Both the position numbers and the translations under genes were made by a program. A stretch of DNA of 64,000 bases from CAVORB01 sp963736235 (GTDB lineage: Bacteria; Pseudomonadota; Gammaproteobacteria; Chromatiales; Chromatiaceae): contig CAVTOR010000023.1 of assembly GCA_963736235.1 (NCBI GenBank), positions 62,001 through 126,000 of the forward strand. The letters are read 5' to 3'. Within the stretch, counting starts at the first letter, position 1. The number at the start of each line of letters is the position of its first letter. The notes under the pieces were generated by a model. It was given only the letters and a program-made list of their open reading frames with translations, was not told where the DNA came from and ran no database searches. Below, piece by piece: positions 1 through 10,425 of the stretch.

Positions 1-1949
1 CTCTACAGCGGCGCGGACCAGGGCGAGTTCCGAGGCATGTTTCATTGGATCGGGTTCGCCATCGCCACGCCGACGCTGCTGTACTCCGGCTACCCCTTCT
101 ACCGGGGTGCATGGTCGGGTCTTCGCAGCCTGCATCTGGGGATGGACCTGCCGATCGCCATCGGCGCGTCCATCACCTACCTCTACTCGCTCTACGTTAC
201 GATCACCGGCAGCGGTGAGGTCTACTGGGACACGGTGGTCAATTTCCTGTTCGTGATACTGGTCGGGCGCTTCCTGGAGGCGGCCTCGAAACGCCGGGCG
301 GTGGCCTCCACCCAGCGGTTGCTCGACCTGCAGCCCAAGGTGGCGACCGTGATGCGCGCGGGGGAAGAGGTGGTCGTGCCCATCCGCGCGGTCAAGCCGG
401 GGAAACCGTCCTGGTGCGGCCGGGCGAGAAGGTTCCGGTGGACGGCAGGATACTGGACGGCGAGAGCAGTATTGACGAGTCCATGCTCACCGGGGAGTCG
501 GATCCGGTGCGCAAGCGTGGCGGGGACCCCGTGTCCGCCGGCACGCTCAACGGGCCAGGCGCCCTGCGTGTGCAGGTGGTAGGGTTGCTAAAGGACACCG
601 CGCTCGGACGCATCATCAAGCTGGTGGAGGACGCCCAGGCCAGCAAGGCACCCATTCAGTGCCTCGCCGATCGGGTGGTGCCCTGGTTCGTTGCGGTCAC
701 GCTGGCGTTGGCGACTCTGACCTTCCTGTGGTGGGTGCGAAGCGATTTCGAGACGGCGCTCATGGCCGCCACCGCGGTCCTCATCATCACTTGCCCTTGC
801 GCCTTTGGTCTGGCCACCCCCATGGCCATCGCCGTCGCCTCCGGACTCGGCGCCAGGAATGGGATCCTGGTCAAGAACGGCGCGGTGTTGGAGCGCCTGT
901 CCACCATCGATCACATTGTGTTCGACAAGACCGGGACCCTGACTGAAGGCCGCCCCGCAGTAACTTGCGTCTTCCCATCTACGCGAACCAATGCGACCGA
1001 GGGCCAGGAGCGGATCGCTGACCGCGACGATAGCCCCCGGCTGGCGCGAGAGGATCTCGGTGATCGGGAGCGGGCGCAGCTCGCCATGGTCGGGGCGCTA
1101 GAGCGATTCTCCGAGCACCCGGTGGCCTCGGCAGTGTTGGATCTCTGCCGCGCGCTAAAGCTGGTCATGGGAGAACGACGGGTGGGGGCGGTCAAGGTCC
1201 GGCCCGGTCTAGGCATCCTCGGCCGGGTCGATGGCGAGCCCGTGTTGGCCGGCACGGCAGAATGGCTGCGCCAGAACGGGATCCCTCACGATCTCGCTCT
1301 GGCGCGGCGCGCGCGGGAGATCGAGCGGGATGGCGGGAGCGCGCTTCATGTGGCGATCGGCGGCATCGAGGTGCTGCTGCTCTGTATCGAAGACCGCTTG
1401 CGGGATGACGCCAGGGGAGTGGTCGAGCGCCTGAAGGGAGAGGGGATTCGCGTCACGATGCTCACCGGTGATCGTCGCGGCGCCGCGCAACGCATTGCCG
1501 GGCTTCTGGGCGGGGTAGAGGTGATCGCCGAGGTCCTGCCCGAGGACAAGGACCGCGTCGTCGCCGGGCTGCAGCGCGACGGCGGACGGGTTGCCATGGT
1601 GGGCGACGGGGTGAACGACGCGCCCGCCCTGGTGAGGGCGGACGTGGGTATAGCCATGGGCAGCGGGACCGACGTCTCCATCGCAAGCGCGGACATCGTG
1701 CTCATGCGCGGGGAGCTCGAGCAGGTCCGAGAGGCCGCGGCGCTGTCGCGCCGCACGCTCAGCACCATACGCCAGAATATCGGCATCTCCATTACCTATA
1801 ATCTGATTATGGTGCCGCTCGCGATGGCGGCCCTGGTCACGCCGTTGGTGGCCGCGGTGTCCATGCCGTTGAGCTCGCTCGCCGTCATCGGTAACTCGGC
1901 CCGCATCCGCAGCCTGTTCGGCGGCGGCCGATCCAGCCGAACACCCTAG
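1..1949 (+). CDS. ccoI: Copper-transporting P-type ATPase CcoI (3' part, one frameshift)
   Basis: P1B-type ATPase that moves copper across the inner membrane for cytochrome cbb3 oxidase assembly. The window starts inside the gene, so the N-terminal metal-binding domain is missing. Visible parts are the transmembrane helices, the actuator motif TGES, the CPC ion-binding motif (792-800), the phosphorylation motif DKTGT (Asp codon 924-926), the SEHP motif of the nucleotide domain and GDGVNDAP near 1610. The reading frame changes at a G run (399-402): restoring one G turns the sequence into the family-typical PGETVLVRPGEKVP. ccoS lies 9 bases downstream, which argues for CcoI/FixI rather than a general copper-export CopA. 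One-base loss is either a sequence error or a disabling mutation. Confidence 0.86.
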
Positions 1950-1958
1950 CGAGAACCC

Positions 1959-2198
1959 ATGGAAGTTATCTACGGCCTCATTCCCGGCATGCTCGTACTC
2001 GGACTGGTGGCCGTCGGCGTCCTGTTCTGGGCCGCCCGCAGCGGCCAGTACGATGATCTGGACGGGGACGCCCACCGTATCCTGATGGACGAGGACGCGG
2101 TGGATCGGCGGCGATTACCCGACGCGGACGATGAGCATCCCGAGCCGCGGGATCTTTCGTCTGCCGGGGACAAAAAGGATCGGCGAGATAACGCCTGA
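1959..2198 (+). CDS. ccoS: cbb3-type cytochrome oxidase assembly protein CcoS
   Basis: Small protein of 79 residues required for insertion of cofactors into cbb3 oxidase. It has one N-terminal membrane segment (about residues 4-26) followed by the CcoS signature RSGQYDDLDGDAHRIL (about 28-43) and a charged, acidic tail. It follows ccoI after 9 bases, as in the ccoGHIS operons of proteobacteria, and is most likely co-transcribed with it. The tail is longer and more hydrophilic than the minimal family form. It runs towards the opposite-strand tmcA gene, leaving an 18-base gap without an obvious terminator. Confidence 0.93.
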   Translation: MEVIYGLIPGMLVLGLVAVGVLFWAARSGQYDDLDGDAHRILMDEDAVDRRRLPDADDEHPEPRDLSSAGDKKDRRDNA

Positions 2199-2216
2199 GC
2201 GGATTCGACGCCGGCT

Positions 2217-4445
2217 TCAGCCACCCTCGCGGCCGGTCTCCCGGTTCGCCGCTCGGTGCGGATCGAGGATCTTGGCGGCCGCCTTGCGCAGCAGCGAGAC
2301 CACGCCTGCCCGGCCATTGGCCCCCGTCATCTTGGCGACCTCACCCCAGGGGCGATGTTGGAGCGCCATCGCGATCAGGGCGTCGCGCTCGCTGTCCGCC
2401 AGTAGATCATCCGCGAGTAGGACGCCTGGGCGCGAGCGGATCAGTCGTGCCAGGGATGGGAGGGCGGCCTCGAATGGACGATGGGCGAAGGCGAAGGCAG
2501 AGGTCTCCTCGAGCACATGGGGCCCGGGTTCCCAGCGCGGGGCGACGCTATGTGCGAGCAGGCGGGCGGTGACCGCTGGTTCGAGGTCGCGCAGGGGGCC
2601 GGCTAGCAGGGTTTGGAGGCGCTCACCCAGCCGTACTCGCGCCGTCTCCAGCAGGCGTTCTCCCGCGCGGCTCACGGGCAACAGAACCACCGCCGCGTGT
2701 GCGCCGCTCGCGGCGTTGCGGGAGGTGCCGATATGCACCGGGAGAAAGCCACAGCCAAGCCAGAAGTCCAGCAGATCGTCGCTCGCGCCGAAGCTTGCCC
2801 CGGCGAGATCCAATTCGGAGGTCCGTGCATCGGCGGCGATGCCGTCCAGCAATCGGCGGCCAAACCCTCTTCGCTGTGCGGCGGGGTGAACGGCAATGCG
2901 CACGATCCTCGCGTAACCCAAGCCGGGGGCATCGGCGAGTCCCGCATGGGCGCAAAGGGTCTGGGGCAACAGGTGCCCGCGTGGCCGGCGCCGGCCGTCA
3001 AATACCTCGCGCGCCAGGGCCGGGGCGAGCCCGCCCTCGATCGCCACCAGCGCGGTGGCAAGGATGTGTCGGTGGTGCCGCAGGACATACACCCGCATGT
3101 TGGGTCCGTCGAGCAGGTGCCGCAGGTCCAGGGGCCGCGTCTGGTAGTGCGCGAGCACCAGCAGCCCGAAGACCTGGGGCAGGGTCGCGTCGTCGTTGCC
3201 CAGGGCCTGCCGGTCGAGACGCTCGAAAATGCAGTCCTCGGGCCGAGCACTTTGAACCTCGACGTCCGGCGCCGGTTCTGCGTCCAGAAGCAGGGCGCGG
3301 GCGGTCAGGGCCTCGAGCGGGTCGCCGGGGGCGAAGCGAACGGGTGTCTCCAGGCGCAGCGCCTTCCAGCCTGGCGTCGCGAGATCCAGGTGACGTCGGA
3401 AGCGGACCTCGAAACCTCGCCCCGTACCCTCGTAGCCATGCACCGTAGTGGCGAAGACGACGCGGCCGTAGGCCTTCAGCAACCGCTCCAGGATGGGGGC
3501 AGGAATGCCCGCCGCCTCGTCGACCAGCAGCAGATCGGCGCGGTGGCATTCCCGGCAGAGCGCATCGGGGGGCCGAAATTCCAGACTGGAGATGCCGAGA
3601 GCGATCTGGTTCCTCTCTACGCGGGCATGCGGGAGCAGGCGAGTTGCGTGCCGGAACAGCGGATCGACCGCTGAGCGTCGCGGGGCGGTTACCAGGATGT
3701 GGGTCTCATGCTCTCCCGCCAAGAGCGCGGCGGCGATACCGAGTGCCGTGGTCTTACCGCGGCCGCGGTCGGAAATGAGGATCAATGGTCTGCGTGCCCG
3801 CCCGCGAGCCGTTGCGAGGATGGCTTTCACCGCCCGAGACTGGTCCGGAGTCATGTCCTCCGATCCGGACCTGCCGGACGCCCGTGGCGGTGCCTGGGCC
3901 GAATAGGGATGACGGGAAGGCTGTCCCTCGTCGACTACCGCGACGCCAGCCGAGCTCGCCAAGATACGCGCGAAACGGGCGAGAAAACGTCCGGATACCT
4001 GATCCCAGCTGGCCGGGTGAACGGCTACCCGTCGTGCTTGCGGATCCGGCAGCTGCGGCCAGAGATCCAGCGGTGGCGTCAGGAGCATCAACAGGCCGCC
4101 GCCCCGGATCGAGCCGATGGCGGCGCCGAAGCTGTCGGGGTCGAATCCGGAATGGGCGTCGAACACCAGCACATCGACCTCGCGCCCGAGCAGCTCCACG
4201 CCGGCGCCGAGCGGCAGGCGGGTAACCGGAAGGGGACGGTTCGACAACCAGGTGGCGGCGCGGTCCGAGGAGGCGTCGAGCGCTGTCGCCGCGGCCCGCG
4301 TGGTCCAATCTGGGCCTCCCGCGAGCACCAGGGTCAAACGGTGATTGTCGCGCCGAGCCTCCCGCAAGAGCGCGGCGGCGGTCGCGGTCACGTCGGTGTG
4401 GTCGGTCAAAGAGACGGGTTCATCCGGCGTGGTCGGGTGACTCAC
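2217..4445 (-). CDS. tmcA: tRNA(Met) cytidine acetyltransferase TmcA
   Basis: Enzyme that uses ATP and acetyl-CoA to make N4-acetylcytidine at the wobble position of elongator tRNA(Met). The 742-residue protein has the expected order: an N-terminal domain of about 180 residues, a RecD-like ATPase with P-loop SDRGRGKTT and Walker B LLVDEAA, a GNAT acetyltransferase with the acetyl-CoA loop region HPAAQRRGFGRRLL, and a C-terminal tRNA-contacting tail. The start is GTG. folE lies upstream on the same strand with a 68-base gap. No in-frame defect was seen. Confidence 0.93.
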   Translation of the reverse strand: MSHPTTPDEPVSLTDHTDVTATAAALLREARRDNHRLTLVLAGGPDWTTRAAATALDASSDRAATWLSNRPLPVTRLPLGAGVELLGREVDVLVFDAHSGFDPDSFGAAIGSIRGGGLLMLLTPPLDLWPQLPDPQARRVAVHPASWDQVSGRFLARFARILASSAGVAVVDEGQPSRHPYSAQAPPRASGRSGSEDMTPDQSRAVKAILATARGRARRPLILISDRGRGKTTALGIAAALLAGEHETHILVTAPRRSAVDPLFRHATRLLPHARVERNQIALGISSLEFRPPDALCRECHRADLLLVDEAAGIPAPILERLLKAYGRVVFATTVHGYEGTGRGFEVRFRRHLDLATPGWKALRLETPVRFAPGDPLEALTARALLLDAEPAPDVEVQSARPEDCIFERLDRQALGNDDATLPQVFGLLVLAHYQTRPLDLRHLLDGPNMRVYVLRHHRHILATALVAIEGGLAPALAREVFDGRRRPRGHLLPQTLCAHAGLADAPGLGYARIVRIAVHPAAQRRGFGRRLLDGIAADARTSELDLAGASFGASDDLLDFWLGCGFLPVHIGTSRNAASGAHAAVVLLPVSRAGERLLETARVRLGERLQTLLAGPLRDLEPAVTARLLAHSVAPRWEPGPHVLEETSAFAFAHRPFEAALPSLARLIRSRPGVLLADDLLADSERDALIAMALQHRPWGEVAKMTGANGRAGVVSLLRKAAAKILDPHRAANRETGREGG

Positions 4446-4513
4446 TGATTGGCCTGCGCTCTGGGGGGGCGGTTGGCGGGGGCCGGACGAAAACGGCTCT
4501 GCTGGCGAGCGGT

Positions 4514-5153
4514 CTACTTTCGCAGGAACGACATGAACTCCGCGCGGGTGCGCGCGTCCGCCGCGAAGGTGCCGCGCATGGCGCTGGAGACCGTGCTGCT
4601 GTTCTGCTTCTGGACGCCGCGCATCATCATGCAGGTGTGGCTGGCCTCCATGACCACCGCGACGCCGTGCGCACCCAGGTGCGCCATCAGGGCATCGGCA
4701 ACTTGGCTAGTCAGTCGCTCCTGCACTTGCAAGCGACGTGCGAAGACGTCGACGACGCGCGCGATCTTGCTCAGGCCGACGACCTTGCCGTTGGGAAGAT
4801 ACCCGACATGGGCATGGCCAAAGAAAGGCAACATGTGATGCTCGCACATGGAGTAGAACTCGATGTCGCGCACGATAACCATCTCTTGGCAGTTTTCCTC
4901 GAACACCGCCCCCTTGATGATGTCCTCGGCCGAGAGCTGATAGCCGCTGGTCAGGAAGTCCATGGCTTTGGCGACGCGCAGCGGGGTGCGTCGAAGCCCC
5001 TCGCGGCTCTGGATCCTCGCCGATCTCCTGGAGCATGGCTCGCACCAGGCGCTCCTTACCCTCGTCGTAGACCTCTTCGTCCGACTCCGCCTCGAAGCTC
5101 GGCGCGTAATGGCCGTGGGATACGACTCGGGACAACTGCTTTTTATCGGACAT
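4514..5153 (-). CDS. folE: GTP cyclohydrolase I (one frameshift)
   Basis: Converts GTP to 7,8-dihydroneopterin triphosphate, the first step of folate and (through QueD) queuosine synthesis. The C-terminal portion (4514-4963) carries the zinc and substrate motif SMCEHHMLPFFG and the C-terminal motif HTCMMMRGVQKQ. The N-terminal portion, beginning MSDKKQLSR at ATG 5151-5153, is in another frame. Removing one base at about 5010 joins EDP to SREGLRRTPLRVAKAM, the normal family sequence, and gives about 212 residues. I regard the extra base as a likely sequence error. Faces divergently from asnO. Confidence 0.88.
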
Positions 5154-5618
5154 GATTCAGCGCCTGATTTTCTGCTGGATGATCTTGCTGCGCGATGCGG
5201 TTTCGCGGTTGTTCGTCGCAGGGGAAATGGGGGTGCGGAGGAAAAAGAGAAGCCGGTACCGGAATTTTCCCCCTTGGTTTTCGCGGGCAGTGGTGGCTGT
5301 TCCTGGAATCCGGAATAGGAGTTCTTTATACTTCAAACCTTAGTTGTATTCCCCACTATGCGGACGAAAGGCACAGAGACATGCAGCCGATCGATCCTGT
5401 CATCAATCATCGTCGCCCTTCCTGCCGATCCCTGTCCGCGCTGCCCTGGCGAATCGCCGCGGAAAACTGATCGCGGGCGCCGCCGCGCCTTTGCGTCGTG
5501 GGACTGCCACCTCGAGTATGAACCTTTCCACCTCCATCCCGCCGACTGAGCGCCGCAGCGTCATGGCTATTGCGCCCTTTGTCCGGCCCGATTCCGTTCC
5601 CTATGAGGAGAGCTCCTG
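5154..5618. other. Intergenic region between folE and asnO
   Basis: Divergent intergenic stretch of 465 bases. The short open frames in it have no recognisable protein similarity or ribosome site and are not called. It holds one plausible sigma70-type promoter for asnO (listed separately). It also holds the asnO ribosome site GAGGAG (5605-5610), which lies within a small inverted repeat, AGGAG-AG-CTCCT (5606-5617). Confidence 0.5.
5304..5332 (+). promoter_or_regulatory. Candidate sigma70-like promoter upstream of asnO
   Basis: A -10-like TATACT (5327-5332) is preceded after 17 bases by a weak -35-like TGGAAT (5304-5309). It lies in an unusually AT-rich patch of the divergent region. Transcripts starting here would have a leader of roughly 280 bases before asnO. 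The -35 match is poor, so this is tentative. Confidence 0.3.
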
Positions 5619-7395
5619 ATGTGTGGCTTTTGCGGTGAGGTCCGCTTCGACGGTACCCCAGTCGATCTCGGTGCCTTGGGCGCCATGAACGCAAGCATGG
5701 TTCCGCGCGGACCCGATGGTCATGGGGTATGGTCAACAGGGGGGCGTGGCCCTGGCGCATCGGCGCCTGAGCATCATCGACCTCAGCACCCATGCCGGCC
5801 AGCCCATGGTCGACAGCGAGCTCGGCCTCACCGTGGCCTTCAACGGCTGCATATACAACTACCAGGAATTGCGAGCGGAGTTGGAGGCCAGGGGCTATCG
5901 ATTCTTTTCCCACGGCGATACCGAGGTGGTCCTCAAGGCCTTTCACGCGTGGGGGGAGGATTGCGTCCAGCGATTTTTCGGCATGTTCGCCTTCGCGGTG
6001 GCAGAGCGCGACAGCGGGCGGGTCACCTTGGTGCGCGATCGGCTCGGCATCAAGCCCTTGTACTACGCGGAGGTCCGGGGCGGGCTGCGCTTCGCTTCCA
6101 CGCTCCCTGCACTGCTTGCAGGCGGCGGTCTGGACACGGACATCGATCCGGTCGCGCTTCACCACTACATGCACTTCCATGCCGTGGTGCCCGCGCCCTA
6201 TACCATTTTACGCGGCGTGCGCAAGCTCCCTCCCGCGACCATCCGGGTCATTGAGCCTAATGGGACAAAGCGCGAGCGCACCTACTGGGAGCCGCGCTTC
6301 GAGACGCCCGAGAGCGAGCGCCGGCTCGGCTTCGAGGACTGGCAGGACCAGGTGCTCGAGTCGCTCCGTCGTGCGGTCAAGCGCCGCCTGGTGGCGGACG
6401 TGGACGTCGGCGTGTTGCTCTCGGGGGGGCTGGACTCGAGCCTCATCGTCGGCCTGCTGGCCGAGCAGGGACAGAGCGGGCTGAATACCTTCTCGGTCGG
6501 CTTCGAGACGGTGGGCGAGGAGCGGGGGGACGAGTTCCAGTACTCGGACCTGATCGCCGAGCACTTCGGTACCGTGCATCACAAGATTCACGTGGATTCG
6601 GCCACCAAGCTGCTGCCCGAGCTTCCGCATTGCGTGCGCGCCATGTCTGAGCCGATGGTCAGCCACGATGCGATCGGCTTCTATCCTGCTCTCGCAGAAG
6701 GTTGCGGAGCACGTCAAGGTGGTGCAGAGCGGCCAGGGGGCGGACGAGGTCTTCGCCGGCTATCACTGGTATCCGCCGATGGTGGGCAGCGGCAACCCGG
6801 CGGCGGACTACGCGCGGGCGTTCTGCGACCGCAGCCACGAGGAGTATCGGCGCGCGGTACATCCCCGCTTCCATGGCGAGGACTACAGCCGCGCCTTCAT
6901 CCAGGGGCATTTCGCGCGGCCGGGGGCCGAGGCGCCGGTGGACAAGGCGCTGCGCATCGACCAGCTCATCATGCTGGTGGACGACCCGGTCAAGCGGGTG
7001 GACAACATGACCATGGCCTGGGGCCTGGAGGCGCGGGTTCCCTTCCTCGACCACGAACTGGTCGAGCTGGCGGCCCGGATCCCCGACGAGTACAAGCTGT
7101 GCGACGAGGGTAAGTGCGTGCTCAAGGCAGTCGGCCGCAGGGTCATCCCGGCGGAGGTCATCGACCGGCCCAAGGGCTACTTTCCGGTGCCGGCGCTGAA
7201 GTATCTGCGGGGCGAGGTGCTGGACATGGTGCGGGATCTGTTGCATTCGCGACCGGGCGCGCAGCGGGCGCTGTTCAGCTGGACTACGTGGACGAGCTGC
7301 TGGCCGCCCCGGACGAGCACATCACCCCCCTGCGCGGCTCCAAGCTTTGGCAGTTGGCCCTGCTCGAGATGTGGCTGCAGGAGCAGGGCGTGTGA
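5619..7395 (+). CDS. asnO: N-acetylglutaminylglutamine amidotransferase (three frameshifts)
   Basis: Asparagine-synthetase-like enzyme that amidates N-acetylglutaminylglutamine to the osmolyte NAGGN. The protein starts MCGFCGEV with Cys2 as the glutaminase nucleophile, has the PRGPDG segment, the FNGCIYNY glutaminase motif and the synthetase ATP loop LSGGLDSS. It is recognised as the NAGGN branch by the family-typical HYMHFHAVVPAP segment. The coding path changes frame at a G6 run 5739-5744 (+1), at 6685-6686 (+1) and near 7276 (-1). After correction the length is 591 residues, the family norm. Start chosen by GAGGAG 8 bases upstream. ngs follows. Confidence 0.85.
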
Positions 7396-7525
7396 TACGA
7401 ACCGCGGTTGCCACCCGGCGTCAAGATCCGTGATCCGCGGCGATGCCCGGCTCCGTTCCCCGCATCTCCGGGAGATAGGTGCCAGTTTCTCGCTGGTTCG
7501 TGCCAAGACCCAGGAAAACATTGAA

Positions 7526-9282
7526 ATGAGCACCAAAGACAGCATCCATCACCGTCTCGAGCGGGTCCGTGCGCCGTCGGTGGCAAGCTCGAGCTCCGGC
7601 CGCGCCGGAACGAGGGCTCGCCGTGCGACGCGGTCGTGGATTGCGGCTGGGGGCGCCTGCTGTTCGGTCAGACCTTCGGCGATCTGCACCAGCTGGCGGA
7701 GGTGCTGCAGGAAGAGCGACCAGGCAAGCGGGACGTCGCCCTCTATCTGCGCGATCCGCACGTGGTGCTTTCCTACGCGCCGCTGGACCTGTTCCTGGAC
7801 CCTTCCCACACCTTCCGACTATGGCTCGAGCGGTATCAGCACTCGAACCGCCGACCGAAGGGATTCTCGTGTGCGCCTACTCAACAGCCGCGAGGACGCC
7901 GAGGCGATCAACCGACTTTACGTCAGCCGGCGCATGGTCCCGCCGGGTGCGGATTTCATCTGGGAGAATCGTACCTCCAAAGTCCTGCATTACTGGGTGG
8001 CGCAGGATGAGCAGGACGGCAGCATCCTCGGGGCGGTCAACGGCGTCGATCATGTCGCGGCCTTCGAAGACCCCGAGAATGGTTCCAGTCTGTGGGCGCT
8101 GGCCGTGGACGCCCAGGCACCCTATCCGGGGATCGGCGAGGCCCTGGTTCGCCAGGTGCTGGAATACCATCTGGCGCGAAGGGCCGATCCTTCCTGGACC
8201 TCTCGGTGATGCACGACAACAGCAGGCGATCGGGTCTATACGAAAAGTTGGGCTTCGAGCGCATCCCGGCCTTCGCGCTCAAGAACAAGAACGCCTTCAA
8301 CGAGCCTCTGTTCATCGGCAAGCAGCCGGAGGCCAACCTCAACCCCTACGCCACCATCATCGTCACCGAGGCCCGCCGGCGCGGGATCGGCGTGGAGGTG
8401 ATGGACGCGGAGGCGGGTTACTTCGCACTGGTGCTCGGCGGGCGGCGCATCGTCTGCCGGGAAAGCTTGAGCGAGCTGACCACCGCGGTGGCCATGAGCC
8501 GTTGCGACGACAAGGCGATCACGCATCGGCTGCTCAAGCGCACCGGCCTTCGGGTGCCGGAGCAGACCACGGGTGGAGGCCCTCGACCAGGCCGAGGCCT
8601 TTCTGTCGCGCATGGGCAGCGTGGTGGTCAAGCCGGCCCGGGGCGAGCAGGGCGCGGGCATCAGCGTCGACGTGCGCGACCCCGATGTCCTGGAGAAGGC
8701 GATCCTCGCCGCCACGCCGCATCTGCGAGACGCGTGATCCTCGAGGAGTACGTGCGAGGGCGATGATCTGCGCATCGTCGTCATCGACTTCGAGGTGGTG
8801 GCCGCTGCCGTGCGCCGCCCGCCCCAGGTCATCGGCACCGGCCAGCACAGATCCGGGATCTGATCCAGGCCCAGAGCCGCCGCCGCCGCGCCGCCACCGG
8901 CGGCGAGAGCTCCATCCCGCTGGACGAGGAGACAGAGCGCTGCGTTCGCCAGGCCGGATACGGTCTCCGTGACATCCTGCCGGAGGGCGAGGTGCTCACG
9001 GTGCGCAAGACCGCCAACCTGCACACGGGTGGCACCATCCACGACGTCACTGCGGAGCTGCACCCGAAGCTCGTCGGAGGACGCCGGTCGCCGCCGCGCG
9101 GGTGCTGGACATCCCGGTGACCGGGCTGGACTTCATCGTCCCCTCCGTCAGCGAGCCGCGACTATGTCATCATCGAGGCCAACGAACGGCCGGGGCTTGC
9201 CAACCACGAGCCCCAGCCCACCGCGGAGCGCTTCGTCGATCTGCTGTTTCCCCAGACCGCGAATCGGGAGAGCGTCTCTTGA
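7526..9282 (+). CDS. ngs: N-acetylglutaminylglutamine synthetase (about ten frameshifts)
   Basis: Makes N-acetylglutaminylglutamine by joining an N-terminal GNAT acetyltransferase domain to a C-terminal ATP-grasp ligase. Recognisable pieces are VDCGWGRLLFGQTFGD, LLNSREDAEAIN, LSVMHDNSRRSGLYEKLGF (acetyltransferase), CRESLSELTTAVAMS, VVKPARGEQGAG (ATP-grasp) and a C-terminal EANERPGLANHEPQP. I place one-base shifts near 7579 (-), 7867 (+), 8178 (-), 8571-8573 (+), 8731 (-), 8758-8760 (+), 8850 (-), 9076 (+), 9086 (+) and 9158 (+). The corrected protein is 584 residues, the expected size. The TGA at 8736-8738 region and other stops arise only in wrong frames. It overlaps the peptidase gene by 4 bases. 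Confidence 0.82.
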
Positions 9283-10393
9283 AGCTGCTGGACATCGACA
9301 CCGACTATCTGACCGACATCCTGCTCAAGCTGCTGTTCACGCCCAGTCCGTCCGGTTACACGGACCGGGTGGTGCATCTGGTGTGCGAGGAGCTGGAGCG
9401 CCTGGGCGTGTCCTTCGAGCTCACCCGGCGGGGCGCCATCCGCGCCAGCCTGCCGGGGGCGAGATCTCGCAGCCCGACCGGGCCGTTGTCGCCCACATCG
9501 ACACCCTCGGGGCCATGGTCAAGTCCCTCAAGGACAACGGCCGCCTGGAGATGGTGGCGGTGGGCCACTGGAACGCCCGCTTCGCCGAGGGTGCCCGCTG
9601 CACCCTGTTCACCGATATCGGCCAGCACCGGGGCACCATCCTGCCGCTGAAGGCGTCGGGCCACACCTTCGCGCCGGAGATCGACAACCAGCCCGGCGGC
9701 TGGCGACCACGTCGAGTTCCGCATCGACGAGGTGGTGCACAACCTCCGGGATCTGCTCAAGCTCGGCGTCCACGTCGGGGACTTCATCGCCATCGATACG
9801 ACACCCGAGATCACGGATACGGGCTTCATCAACTCCCGTCACCTGGACGACAAGGCGGGCGCCGCGGTGCTGCTCACCGCGATCGAGGCCGTCATGCGCG
9901 CACCGGTGTCACGCTGCCGGTGGACTGCCACCCGCTGTTCACCATCTCCGAGGAGGTGGGTTCCGGCGCTTCGGCCGCCCTGCACCAGGACGTGGCCGAG
10001 ATGCTCACCATCGACAACGGCACCACCGCGCCGGGCCAGAACTCCAGCGAGTTCGGGGTCACCATCGCCATGGCGGACCAGAGCGGACCCTTCGACTACC
10101 ACCTCACCCACCGCATCATCCATCTCTGCCAGGAGTTCGGCATTCGCCACCAGCGCGATGTGTTCCGCTACTATCGCTCCGACAGCGCGGCCGCCCTCGA
10201 GGCAGGCAACGACGTGCGCACCGCGCTGGTTACCTTCGGCATCGACGCCTCCCACGGCTACGAGCGCATCCACATGGATGCCCTGGAGTCCCTCGCCAAG
10301 CTCGTCAGCGTCTATATGCAGGCGCCGCCCATGTACGCCCGCGACCGCTACGACATGGGACCCCGCACGGGGTTCCCGACCATGCCGGGCTGA
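9279..10393 (+). CDS. M42-family peptidase of the NAGGN osmolyte module (three frameshifts)
   Basis: Metallo-aminopeptidase-like protein of the type always found next to asnO and ngs; its exact role in osmolyte turnover is not settled. Metal-ligand motifs are seen at VVAHIDTLGAM, NSRHLDDKAG, FTISEEVGSG and the C-terminal GIDASHGYER. Frame changes are at the G5 run 9455-9459 (-1), at 9704 (+1) and near 9901 (-1); corrected length is 371 residues. The start is inferred as TTG 9279-9281, overlapping the ngs stop as TTGA, with first residues MKLLDIDTDYLTD. The overlap suggests translational coupling. Confidence 0.82.
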
Positions 10394-10425
10394 ACCTGGA
10401 CGTGCGGAGAAACAGGGCTCACGGG

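Noticed and set aside
5739..9901. Programmed frameshifting or selenocysteine (in-frame TGA) in asnO and ngs
   Set aside because: There are too many shifts at non-slippery sites, in both directions, and the TGA codons appear only when the wrong frame is followed. Known homologues need neither mechanism.
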